Source: a bacterium
GTDB taxonomy: Bacteria; Armatimonadota; Abditibacteriia; Abditibacteriales; Abditibacteriaceae
Reading direction: 5' to 3'
NCBI GenBank assembly: GCA_004172935.1
Contig: SDZD01000025.1
Coordinates: 27,717 to 91,716, forward strand
DNA: 64,000 nucleotides
The notes below the pieces were generated by a model. The model was not told where the DNA came from and ran no database searches. It was given only the letters and a program-made list of their open reading frames with translations. Shown piece by piece: positions 8,813-16,461 of this stretch (the first letter of the stretch is position 1; each line of letters starts with the position of its first letter). The position numbers were made by a program, and so were the translations under genes.

Positions 8813-9019
8813 ATGGCTCATCGCCCAACCTGCTTTCAGGCACTTTTCACCGTGATAAGTGCTTTGCTGGCAACGCTGGGTGTGCGCCTTCTAATAGATG
8901 GGGCATGGTCGCCCCAAAGCACACTGTTTCGTCCGATGTTGGCTTGCTTCGGTTGCGCACTACTCATCTTCGGATTGGGTATCGCGGCACTACTTTATGA
9001 GAATTGGCCCCGTAAGTAG
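8813..9019 (+). CDS. Small two-helix membrane protein
   Basis: The 68-residue protein has two hydrophobic segments, FQALFTVISALLATLGVRLL (about 8-27) and PMLACFGCALLIFGLGIAAL (about 40-59), with a basic C-terminal end (ENWPRK). I do not recognise it. It follows the previous membrane protein by 16 bases and precedes dapA by 38, so cotranscription is likely. It is short, and only its position and its hydrophobic pattern support it. Confidence 0.55.
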   Translation: MAHRPTCFQALFTVISALLATLGVRLLIDGAWSPQSTLFRPMLACFGCALLIFGLGIAALLYENWPRK

Positions 9020-9057
9020 CCGACACCCTCGAACAGTTCGCTAACCTTATCTTATTC

Positions 9058-9957
9058 ATGTCGAATGCTCCGTATGCGCCTTTTGGCCCGCTTTTGACCG
9101 CGATGGTGACACCATTTAATGCCGACTTTTCCGTTGACTACGAAAAAGCCGAGCAAGTGGCTGTCCATCTTTTGGAGAATGGCTCGTCGGGCCTGATTGT
9201 TTCGGGAACGACTGGCGAAAGCCCAACGCTCACTCCCGAAGAAAAGCTAGAACTCTTCCGTCGCGTCAAAAAGGTCGCGGGCAACGCCCCCATCGTGGCC
9301 AACACAGGCGACAACGAAACGGCATTTTCGGTCGAGTTCACCAAGCAAGCCGCCCAGACAGGCGTCGATGCCATCTTGATGGTCGTGCCCTATTACAACA
9401 AGCCCTCGCAGGAAGGTTTGTTCCGCCACTTCTCGGCGATTGCCGCATCTGTTGAGTTGCCCTGCTTGCTGTACAACGTGCCAGGCCGCACCGGACGCAA
9501 CATGAGCGCCGCGACTCAGGCCCGCCTTTCGGCAGTGCCCAACATCATCGGCACCAAGGAAGCGAGCGGCGATATGATTCAAACCGCCCACATCCGCGCC
9601 CTCACCGACGAGAAGTTCGCCATCTATTCAGGCGATGATGCCGCCACCCTGCCGATGCTGCCGTTGGGTTGCTGCGGCTGCATTTCGGTGGTTGCCCACA
9701 TCGCGGGTAAGCCATTCCGCGAAATGCTGGAAGCCTTCTGGAGCGGCGACATCGCCAAGGCTCGCCAACTCCACCTGCGCTTGCTACCCGTCATTGAAGC
9801 TATTTTCCCGGCCAACACGCCATCGCCCGCTCCGATCAAAGCAGCGCTGAAGATGCAGGGACTCGACACTGGCCCGCTCCGCTTGCCACTCGTCGAAGCC
9901 GAAGCGACGGAGTTGCCCGCGTTGAAGAGGGCACTGGAAACAGCCGGACTGCTCTAA
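9058..9957 (+). CDS. dapA: 4-hydroxy-tetrahydrodipicolinate synthase
   Basis: DapA condenses pyruvate with aspartate semialdehyde, the first committed step of the lysine/DAP branch. The 299-residue class I aldolase has all landmarks: GTTGESPTLTPEEK, VVPYYNKPSQEGL, LLYNVPGRTG (active-site Tyr and Arg), GTKEASGDM, with the Schiff-base lysine near residue 167, and IYSGDDA. With asd and dapB just upstream it gives three successive DAP-pathway activities in 4 kb. The start has no Shine-Dalgarno; TATCTT lies four bases before the ATG, so the gene may also be transcribed leaderless. Confidence 0.97.
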   Translation: MSNAPYAPFGPLLTAMVTPFNADFSVDYEKAEQVAVHLLENGSSGLIVSGTTGESPTLTPEEKLELFRRVKKVAGNAPIVANTGDNETAFSVEFTKQAAQTGVDAILMVVPYYNKPSQEGLFRHFSAIAASVELPCLLYNVPGRTGRNMSAATQARLSAVPNIIGTKEASGDMIQTAHIRALTDEKFAIYSGDDAATLPMLPLGCCGCISVVAHIAGKPFREMLEAFWSGDIAKARQLHLRLLPVIEAIFPANTPSPAPIKAALKMQGLDTGPLRLPLVEAEATELPALKRALETAGLL

Positions 9958-9971
9958 CAACCATCGAGTCT

Positions 9972-10481
9972 TTAATTGATTTGGCGATCTAAATAATCGC
10001 GCGACTCAGTTAATACGAACGAATCTCCGATGTATTTGGGGGGCGCGTACCAACGCGCCCCCCTATCTTTTTCTCCCCATATCCCAACACGCAGATCAGC
10101 CAGCTTCTTTTCGTCCGAACAAAATTCTAAAGCCGTGCAGGTGGACCTTGTACTTGGAATATCAACAATAGGCTCCCACATGTCATTTTTGAAATGCAAT
10201 GCTCGCACGAGGCGGGCAGCTTTTGCTCCACTCAACACAAATACAGGTTTTCGGATGGGAGGGATTCGAGTTCCCGGTTTCCCCGCTTCGATGATACGAA
10301 ACACGTTGATGTGAGTAACGCCCCGAATGGCCTCGCGAAATTTGAGAGTGGCGCCGTTTGGTTTTCGCGCCATCAGTTCGGCCTCACGGTCGCTGCGAAC
10401 TTTGGCGACGAGCATCGGAATCAATAGTAAGCCAACTGCAGCGATACTAGCCCCAATTACCACTTTGGTTTCGCGCTTCAT
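9972..10481 (-). CDS. Membrane-anchored protein of unknown function
   Basis: From ATG 10481 the protein has 169 residues: a basic start (MKRETK), one hydrophobic helix (VVIGASIAAVGLLLIPMLVA), then a soluble domain of mixed strands (VTHINVFRIIEAG, PVFVLSGAKAARLVRALHF, KLADLRVGIWGEKD). The domain layout suggests a small extracytoplasmic beta-rich domain. I do not recognise it. It is convergent with dapA (stop 15 bases after the dapA stop) and divergent from the next small membrane gene, with 14 bases between starts. An earlier in-frame start at 10532 would overlap that neighbour. Confidence 0.7.
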   Translation of the reverse strand: MKRETKVVIGASIAAVGLLLIPMLVAKVRSDREAELMARKPNGATLKFREAIRGVTHINVFRIIEAGKPGTRIPPIRKPVFVLSGAKAARLVRALHFKNDMWEPIVDIPSTRSTCTALEFCSDEKKLADLRVGIWGEKDRGARWYAPPKYIGDSFVLTESRDYLDRQIN

Positions 10482-10495
10482 GCCGTGAAGGAAAT

Positions 10496-10834
10496 ATGAA
10501 AGTCCGCACTCTGGCAAGTCGGCACCGGGCATTTGGCCTTATTTCCCATATTACTCCTGTCGCAGTGCCGATTTTTCTGGGCCTGTTTTATGTGCCGATA
10601 CTTGCGGCGCCATTGCGAGCTTCGGGCTGGAATCTGGGGGCTGCATTAGGTGTGAGCTTGCTACTATTCGTGCTATGGATGGGTCTGGGAACAGCAAGTA
10701 TCGCCATCATTCCCTCGCGCTTTGTGAAACTGAGCTTTGCGCTTCAATTTTTGCTGTTTGGCCTTCCCCTATTTGGTGTTTTTGGCATAATGGTGTGGAT
10801 AATCATTCGCACGCTCTGGCACATGATGCGTTGA
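10496..10834 (+). CDS. Small three-helix membrane protein
   Basis: The 112-residue protein has three hydrophobic helices: VAVPIFLGLFYVPILAAPL, LGAALGVSLLLFVLWMGLGT and LQFLLFGLPLFGVFGIMVWI. It ends close to the last helix. GAAGGAA lies just before the ATG and may serve as a ribosome site. The uracil-DNA glycosylase gene starts three bases after its stop, so the two are probably translated from one mRNA. I do not recognise the family. Confidence 0.65.
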   Translation: MKVRTLASRHRAFGLISHITPVAVPIFLGLFYVPILAAPLRASGWNLGAALGVSLLLFVLWMGLGTASIAIIPSRFVKLSFALQFLLFGLPLFGVFGIMVWIIIRTLWHMMR

Positions 10835-10837
10835 GAT

Positions 10838-11497
10838 ATGGATAGAATCGAACTGCTTTCCGCCATGGCCGACGAAATTCGCGTGTGCCAACTTTGTCGT
10901 CTGGCCGACACGCGCACGCACGCCGTTCCGGGCGAAGGCAATCCTCAGGCATCAATTATGTTCGTGGGCGAAGGCCCTGGCGAACAGGAAGACCAAAGCG
11001 GACGCCCTTTCGTGGGCCGCAGCGGAAAATTGCTCACTCAGGAAATGGTGAAAATCGGCATCCGGCGCGAACAGATTTTCATCACCAACATCGTCAAATG
11101 CCGCCCCCCAGGCAACCGCGACCCACTGGGCGACGAAATCGTGGCTTGCAACGACTGGCTGAGCGCCCAAATCGCCCTCATCGACCCTAAATTCATCGTT
11201 CCCGTCGGCGGCCCCTCGCTCAAAACGCTGGTTTCGCCCAAGCTCGGCATCATGAAAGCTCGTTCGAAGGTCTATCGCAAAGACGGAATCTTGTTCATCC
11301 CGATTCTGCACCCAGCGGCGGCACTCCGTAGCCCGAACACCATGCAGCAGTTTCTGGAAGACCTGACAAATTTGAAGGACTACCTGAATCGCGAAATCGA
11401 GGACGCAGAAATCACCCCCATCGAAGAGCCGAGGCCCATTGCTCCCCCTCCAATCGCCAACTATGAGGAAGATGGCGGCACTCTCAGCCTGTTCTAA
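10838..11497 (+). CDS. Uracil-DNA glycosylase, family 4 (4Fe-4S)
   Basis: The enzyme removes uracil from DNA, starting base-excision repair of deaminated cytosine. The 219 residues show the family-4 signature: a Cys pair in VCQLCRLADTRTHAVPGEGN, then FVGEGPGEQEDQSGRPFVG (motif 1 with the catalytic region), NIVKCRPPGNRDP with the third iron-sulfur cysteine, VACNDWL with the fourth, and ILHPAAALR (motif 2). A proline-rich C-terminal tail (IEEPRPIAPPPIANYEEDGG) extends beyond the catalytic domain. The gene follows the small membrane protein by three bases. Confidence 0.93.
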   Translation: MDRIELLSAMADEIRVCQLCRLADTRTHAVPGEGNPQASIMFVGEGPGEQEDQSGRPFVGRSGKLLTQEMVKIGIRREQIFITNIVKCRPPGNRDPLGDEIVACNDWLSAQIALIDPKFIVPVGGPSLKTLVSPKLGIMKARSKVYRKDGILFIPILHPAAALRSPNTMQQFLEDLTNLKDYLNREIEDAEITPIEEPRPIAPPPIANYEEDGGTLSLF

Positions 11498-11558
11498 AAC
11501 GCTCTTTATTTAGCGCGCCTCCCAAATTGGCCCATCAACTTGAATCAGTTGCTCCCCT

Positions 11559-11587
11559 GTAGGGTGCGAACCTTGTGTTCGCCCTCA
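11559..11587. repeat. REP-like hairpin, GGGCGAAC family (copy 1, reverse)
   Basis: Read on the minus strand this copy is GGGCGAACACAAGGTTCGCA followed by CCC and TACA. It matches 37218-37245 apart from a small insertion, and the start of 57369-57386. The arms GGGCGAAC and GTTCGC(A)CCC flank an ACAAG loop. Confidence 0.75.
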
Positions 11588-11689
11588 AGCAGTTCTCCAC
11601 CACGAACAAACGTGTCCACCAAATCCCTGTAGAGCCTAAAATCATCCCCTCCCCGGTGAGAAACAAAATCATTCCCCCACAAGTCGGGA

Positions 11690-11695
11690 TATAAA
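11690..11695 (+). promoter_or_regulatory. -10-like box, possibly leaderless start
   Basis: TATAAA ends five bases before the ATG at 11701, and no Shine-Dalgarno exists. If this is the -10 box the mRNA starts at or next to the start codon. No good -35 is visible. Confidence 0.35.
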
Positions 11696-11700
11696 GAAAT

Positions 11701-12465
11701 ATGAAACGTTTTCTTCTTCTGGTAGCGCTTGGGTTAGCCCCGCATTTTGCTCTTGCTCAACCACAACCTCCTGCTCCGAATACGCCTAAATTCAAAATTT
11801 CGCCGGAGAATATGCGCAGCGTGGCGCTCATTGGCGCTTTCTACAACAACATCCAACGCGCCAAAAGCTACAACGGCCATCTCGTGATGAGGAAGACCCA
11901 AACCGTCGATGACAAAGTCGTGCTCGAAAAAATCGTGGACTGCAAATCGGCTTGGCTCGCTAAAGGCGATGGATATGTCGATAAGCGGCGAGTCGAAGCC
12001 TTGTACACCGAAACTGCTGAGGGTAAAAAGTCCTCCAAAGATGTGCTCATTGTGGACGATGGCGAAACCACCCATCACTTTCTGAAAATGCGCAACGTGT
12101 GGAGCAAACAACCTCACGACAAGGAAGATTCCGACATCGTGCAGATCGTCAGTTTCGCCATGTGGACGACGTTGCTCCTCGCCTTCGATCAAGGCGCTGA
12201 ATTCACTACACAGCATCGTACTCTCGATGACAAATCGACTCAACTGGTGGTGAGTTCGGGTAAAGGCATCGTCTTTGTGCTGGATGAAAAGACTGGCTTA
12301 TTGCAAAATTGGAGGATAGAGAATAACAACGGCGAGACGACGGAAATTCGCTTTAATTACCTCGACATCAACCTTCCAGTTCCAGCCGCAGCCTTCGTTT
12401 GGAAGCAGCCAGAGGACGCAAAACAAGTCGGGCCAGAAGAAACCGAGCAAAAAGTTGAGTTCTGA
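11701..12465 (+). CDS. Secreted LolA/DUF2092-like protein
   Basis: The 254-residue protein has a signal peptide (MKRFLLLVALGLAPHFALAQ) and a proline-rich linker. The following domain has alternating long strands of the LolA/LolB/DUF2092 kind: YNGHLVMRKTQTVDDKVVLEK, TTHHFLKMRNVW, ETTEIRFNYLDINLPVPAAAFVW. The last pattern (x-I-x-F-x-Y-x-D-x-N-x-P-V-P-x-x-x-F) is typical of outer-membrane lipoprotein carrier folds. It may bind a lipid or lipoprotein in the periplasm (inference). It is transcribed alone; the next gene has its own promoter. Confidence 0.7.
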   Translation: MKRFLLLVALGLAPHFALAQPQPPAPNTPKFKISPENMRSVALIGAFYNNIQRAKSYNGHLVMRKTQTVDDKVVLEKIVDCKSAWLAKGDGYVDKRRVEALYTETAEGKKSSKDVLIVDDGETTHHFLKMRNVWSKQPHDKEDSDIVQIVSFAMWTTLLLAFDQGAEFTTQHRTLDDKSTQLVVSSGKGIVFVLDEKTGLLQNWRIENNNGETTEIRFNYLDINLPVPAAAFVWKQPEDAKQVGPEETEQKVEF

Positions 12466-12500
12466 GCGCTTAACATCTTAAGAATTGCACGGAAACAACT

Positions 12501-12529
12501 TTGTGTTCAGGCGTCAGTAGGGGTATAGA
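12501..12529 (+). promoter_or_regulatory. Promoter of rnj
   Basis: TTGTGT at 12501-12506 and TATAGA at 12524-12529 are exactly 17 bases apart. The start site would be near 12536, giving a leader of about 68 bases before the rnj ATG. Confidence 0.6.
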
Positions 12530-12541
12530 ACCAGTTTTCCC

Positions 12542-12577
12542 GCCGCGCGGCGACTCAGTCCGTGCGGCTCTTTTTTG
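12542..12577 (+). terminator. Terminator hairpin inside the rnj leader
   Basis: GCCGCGCGG (12542-12550) pairs with CCGTGCGGC (12560-12568) through nine pairs including one G-U, followed by TCTTTTTT. It lies after the predicted rnj promoter and 26 bases before the ATG, so it can act as an attenuator of rnj. It could also simply end read-through from the preceding gene. Confidence 0.7.
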
Positions 12578-12603
12578 TCATCTAAGGGACGAAAAATAGC
12601 ACT

Positions 12604-14265
12604 ATGAAAGATAAAATCAAGATCATCCCGCTGGGCGGAGCAGCCGAAATCGGCAAAAACATGATGCTTTACGAATATGACGACAAAATTCTTGTCGTCG
12701 ATTGCGGCGTTATGTTCCCGGACGAAGAGCATCCCGGCGTTGACCTTATCATCCCCGATTTTACTTACCTCAAAGAAAATCGTAAAAAAATCGTCGGCCT
12801 CTGCCTCACACACGGCCACGAAGACCACGTCGGCGCCATGGGTTACTTCCTGGCCGAATTTACCGATGTCAAGGTGTACGGCACACCGCTCACTCTGGGC
12901 ATCATGGGCATCCGCCTTCGCGAAGCTCCCGTCGATCCCAAGCAGATCAAAACGCAAGTGGTCCAAGCGGGCGAGTCTGCCCAAATCGGCCCCTTCAACG
13001 TCGAATGGATGCGTGTTTCGCACTCCATTCCCGATGCTTGCGGTCTGGCAATCACAACCGATCTGGGCACAATCGTCCAATCGGGCGACTTCAAATGGGA
13101 CCAGAACCCTGTTGACGGCAAAACCCCGATGATTTCCCGCTTCGCCCACTACGGCGAACAGGGCGTTCTGGCGCTTTTGTCCGACACCACCAACGCGACC
13201 CGCGCTGGTTCATGCGAATCGGAATCGAGTGTGCGCCCCGCCCTGGAGCGCATCTTCGCCGACGCACCGGGCCGCGTGTTCGTAGCCACCTTCGGCTCGA
13301 ACGTACACCGCGTTCAACAGGTTCTCGACATCGCCCATCTCTATGGCCGTCGCGTCGCCTACACGGGCCGCTCGATGCTGCAAATCTGCCAGGTCGCGAC
13401 CGAATTGGGCTACTTGAAACCGCCCGCACCAGTCGTCGATGTCGAGAAGATCGACGAATTCGCCGACGATAAAGTCTGCGTCATCATGACGGGTTCGCAG
13501 GGCGAACCGATGGCGGCGCTCTCGAAAATCGCGCGTGGCAACAACCGCTTCGTGGCGCTTCGCGAAAACGACACCGTCGTTTTGAGTTCGACCCCGATTC
13601 CCGGCAACGAAGGCGCGATCTATAAGGTCATCAACAACCTGTGCATGGCAGGCGCCCACGTCTTCCGCGCACCACACGACCACGTTCACGTTTCGGGTCA
13701 CGGCAACCGCGAGGACTTGAAGCTGTTGCTCAACCTCACCAAGCCCAAATACGCTATCCCCTATCACGGCGAACCCCGCCATGCTCTGGCTTACGCCGAC
13801 TTGTGCGAGGAATTGGGCTATTCGCGTGACCAAATCCCGTTCATGCAAATTGGCGACGTAGTCGAAGTCAGCCCCAGCGGCATTTCGATGGTCGATCAGG
13901 TCGCAGCGGGCGAAGTGCTGGTCGACGGCCTCACCATCGGCGACGTTGGTTACTCGGTGTTGCGCGACCGCAAGCACCTCAGCGACGACGGCGTCGTGGT
14001 AGCAAGCGTTATCATCGACAAAAAATCGGGGGCAATCCTGAATGGCCCCGACATCACCCAGCGCGGCTTCTTGCACCAACCCAACAACGAAGAGTTCTTG
14101 AAAGGTGCAGGGCAAAAGCTGACCGAGCGCATTAAAAGCGTCAAAGGCGGAGCAGGTGGCGACCTCAACGGCCTCAACCGCTTGATTCGCGAAACACTGA
14201 GCGATCATTTCTGGGCACAACTCAAACGGCGCCCAATGATTCTTCCAGTAGTCATGGAAGTCTAG
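12604..14265 (+). CDS. rnj: Ribonuclease J
   Basis: RNase J is a metallo-beta-lactamase/beta-CASP nuclease with 5-prime exonuclease and endonuclease activity, central to mRNA decay and rRNA maturation. The 553 residues begin KIIPLGGAAEIGKNMMLYEY, a family signature, and carry LTHGHEDHVGAM (metal-binding H-x-H-x-D-H, about residues 71-76), HSIPDACGL, the beta-CASP part with GSQGEPMAALSKIA, and VSGHGNREDLKLLLNL near residue 365. The C-terminal domain is present, so the enzyme is full length. Its leader carries a terminator hairpin, and it is followed by a strong terminator, so it is monocistronic. Confidence 0.96.
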   Translation: MKDKIKIIPLGGAAEIGKNMMLYEYDDKILVVDCGVMFPDEEHPGVDLIIPDFTYLKENRKKIVGLCLTHGHEDHVGAMGYFLAEFTDVKVYGTPLTLGIMGIRLREAPVDPKQIKTQVVQAGESAQIGPFNVEWMRVSHSIPDACGLAITTDLGTIVQSGDFKWDQNPVDGKTPMISRFAHYGEQGVLALLSDTTNATRAGSCESESSVRPALERIFADAPGRVFVATFGSNVHRVQQVLDIAHLYGRRVAYTGRSMLQICQVATELGYLKPPAPVVDVEKIDEFADDKVCVIMTGSQGEPMAALSKIARGNNRFVALRENDTVVLSSTPIPGNEGAIYKVINNLCMAGAHVFRAPHDHVHVSGHGNREDLKLLLNLTKPKYAIPYHGEPRHALAYADLCEELGYSRDQIPFMQIGDVVEVSPSGISMVDQVAAGEVLVDGLTIGDVGYSVLRDRKHLSDDGVVVASVIIDKKSGAILNGPDITQRGFLHQPNNEEFLKGAGQKLTERIKSVKGGAGGDLNGLNRLIRETLSDHFWAQLKRRPMILPVVMEV

Positions 14266-14271
14266 AAACCC

Positions 14272-14305
14272 AAAAGCCCGCCTCAATTCGAGGCGGGCTT
14301 TTTTA
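14272..14305 (+). terminator. Intrinsic terminator of rnj
   Basis: AAAAGCCCGCCTC (14272-14284) pairs perfectly with GAGGCGGGCTTTT (14290-14302), and the T-run continues. The run of A before the stem makes it potentially bidirectional. Confidence 0.93.
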
Positions 14306-14554
14306 TTCCCCTAAATCTCACCCCGATTCCAACTCCGTCGAATCCGACGAAAAAATGCCCACCCTCAAGCCCCTTGCCTGTGGGGTCTATTATTTATCGG
14401 CCATTACAGTGAGATAGCTTGAATGGTGCCGAATTTGCGTGATTTATATGCGGTGATTGTCCGCCAAAAACGATTTTTATCTCCAAACATTTCACGCTGT
14501 AACGATGCATGGCATCGCGATACCGACTACTTAGTGAGATTCATAACTTAAGCC

Positions 14555-16054
14555 GTGAGGATCGTCTCCCAACTCTTTCCACGCTTCGAGCCTTCTCTTG
14601 AACAAGAATTCCAGGCGAATTACTACGAGAGAATCAAGCCTACCTTGCGTGTGCTATCGCTGCTCCTGAGTCTAATGTTCGGAGCCTATGCCCTACGCGA
14701 TTTCTCGGATGCGAAATCGCTGTCTCTCGCGATGCAGAAAGATGGGGTGCCAGCGCTCTTTTTACTCCTCATTGCCGCTCTAACGTGGGCACGAATATTT
14801 GAACGTATCTGGCAACCCGTGGGCGTTATCGGAGGCGTTTTGGTCGCGATGCTCTCACTCCATAACATGTCGGTGTTCATAGCGAACAATCATCTCTCAC
14901 CCATAGTGGGAACACATTCGACGACTGCCGATTCTCTCGTGTTCGGACAGCAGATGCGGGTGCTAATGATCTGCCTGGGGCTTTTGCGCTTTCAGCTACG
15001 TTGGGCACTTCCGCTCCAAATGGGCGTTCTGATTGCGGGCACCACAGCGTTCGCCAGAACGATGATGGTCACAAACCCCTCTTTCAATGACCTTTCACGA
15101 TTTTTGCTACCCACGGTGGCAATTCTGGTCGCGGTTCTTCTGGGGGCATTTGTCGAAGAACAACTGGCAAGGCGTGCGTTTTGGGCCAACTACCAGTTAG
15201 AACAGGAACGCAACGACGAGCGCCACATGCGCGAACAGACCGAGGGTAAATTACAGGTTCTGGCACAGGCGATTGGCGGCATCGTCCACGACTTGGGCGG
15301 GCCGCTTACTTCGGTTCAAATGGGCGCCGAGACGCTGGATATGTTCCTCGACGAAGACGTTGATAAAGAAACGCTACACGAGTTCACCGGCAACATCATC
15401 GACAGCGTGCAGATGCTCAACTTCCTGCGCCTTTCCCTTATCGAACAAACCCGCGTCCTCGAAGGCAAACCAACGCCGGTGAACATCAAGCCCGTGGCGC
15501 TGTGCGCGATTATCGAAGCGGGCCGTCGTTTCCAAAAGCCCTTCACACTGGCCCGTCGCACAGTCCATATCGAATGCGATGACGTGCAGATTTTCGCAGA
15601 CGAAATGAAGATGGTCACTGTGTTCATGAACCTCATCGGCAACGCCCTCAAATATTCCGATGGCGATGTCAGCGTGGTGTGGCGTGCATTTGACCAAGTC
15701 GATGGCACCAAAATGCTGCTGATAGCCGTTCTGGATAAGGGCACCAACGGCAAAGGTATTACCCGCGCACAGGCCCAAAAGCTGTTCATGGCCTTCGGAC
15801 GCCTGGAAGCCCACTCACAAATCGAAGGCACTGGCCTTGGCCTCCTCTCGGTTCAAAAAATCGCCTTTGCCCACAGTGGCGAAGCATTCCTAGAGGGCTA
15901 CGAAGACGGCACCCCCGACTCCCCTCTATTTACAACTTCCAAAACCGAATACCCCACCATGATCGAAGGCGACTTCCGCACCGCCTTCGTCATCACCTGC
16001 CTCCTGGCCTCCCAAAACCCAGTAGCCCCCAAAGCAACCGCTATTCTGCGCTAA
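14555..16054 (+). CDS. Membrane sensor histidine kinase, orphan
   Basis: The 499-residue protein starts at GTG 14555. Its first half holds about six hydrophobic helices (for example LSLLLSLMFGAYAL, ALFLLLIAALTW, VGVIGGVLVAMLS, LLPTVAILVAVLLGAF). A coiled linker (QLEQERNDERHMREQTEGKL) leads to the H-box GGIVHDLGGPLTSVQMGAE with the phosphorylatable His near residue 249. The ATPase domain has the N-box VFMNLIGNALKYSDG and the G-box IEGTGLGLLSVQ. No response regulator is nearby, so its partner lies elsewhere. The small membrane sensor part has no recognisable periplasmic ligand domain. Confidence 0.9.
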   Translation: MRIVSQLFPRFEPSLEQEFQANYYERIKPTLRVLSLLLSLMFGAYALRDFSDAKSLSLAMQKDGVPALFLLLIAALTWARIFERIWQPVGVIGGVLVAMLSLHNMSVFIANNHLSPIVGTHSTTADSLVFGQQMRVLMICLGLLRFQLRWALPLQMGVLIAGTTAFARTMMVTNPSFNDLSRFLLPTVAILVAVLLGAFVEEQLARRAFWANYQLEQERNDERHMREQTEGKLQVLAQAIGGIVHDLGGPLTSVQMGAETLDMFLDEDVDKETLHEFTGNIIDSVQMLNFLRLSLIEQTRVLEGKPTPVNIKPVALCAIIEAGRRFQKPFTLARRTVHIECDDVQIFADEMKMVTVFMNLIGNALKYSDGDVSVVWRAFDQVDGTKMLLIAVLDKGTNGKGITRAQAQKLFMAFGRLEAHSQIEGTGLGLLSVQKIAFAHSGEAFLEGYEDGTPDSPLFTTSKTEYPTMIEGDFRTAFVITCLLASQNPVAPKATAILR

Positions 16055-16057
16055 AAC

Positions 16058-16366
16058 TCACCCGCCGCAACCGAGGATTTCCCAGCGGGCGGGGCCGACT
16101 TCGGTTTTCTCCTCATTGGGGCGGTCATTCCAACCAAAGGCCAACAACTCGACGCTTTGAAACCCTAGTTTCTCCAGTTCGATTTTTGTTTCCAGGGCAT
16201 GGGCGTCGCCCTGTGCCGCTCCATAGACCTGAAGAGTGGCGCTCTTGTCGGTCAGTTCACGCTCAGCCCACACCAACACAGCGTCGGGAGCCAGAGAAAC
16301 GGCGTTGGCGAGGTGGCCGCGCTCGAAATCGCTTTCGGGGCGGGCGTCAACACGTTGAATTTTCAT
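16058..16366 (-). CDS. Rhodanese-like domain protein lacking the catalytic cysteine
   Basis: From ATG 16366 the protein is 102 residues with the rhodanese order IQRVDARPESDFERGHLANA (the D-x-R/R-x-x-x-E-F-x-x-G-H-I motif), LAPDAVLVWAERELTD, then a strand LQVYGAAQGDAHALETKI. That last motif should be V-Y-C-x-x-G-x-R, but Cys is replaced by Gly, so sulfur transfer is not expected. It may bind or regulate a partner, as other inactive rhodaneses do. It ends four bases after the histidine kinase stop on the other strand. Confidence 0.75.
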   Translation of the reverse strand: MKIQRVDARPESDFERGHLANAVSLAPDAVLVWAERELTDKSATLQVYGAAQGDAHALETKIELEKLGFQSVELLAFGWNDRPNEEKTEVGPARWEILGCGG

Positions 16367-16461
16367 CGTTTGATTAACGAATGAGCGAGAAATAGGTGGC
16401 ATCGGCCAAATTGGTTCACCTCAGGGCTTAAACTTCGCATGTTCGTCGCTTGCGATTTGCC

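Noticed and set aside
13210..14286. A 358-codon minus-strand frame opposite rnj
   Set aside because: It is antisense to an intact, well-conserved gene and begins inside the rnj terminator.
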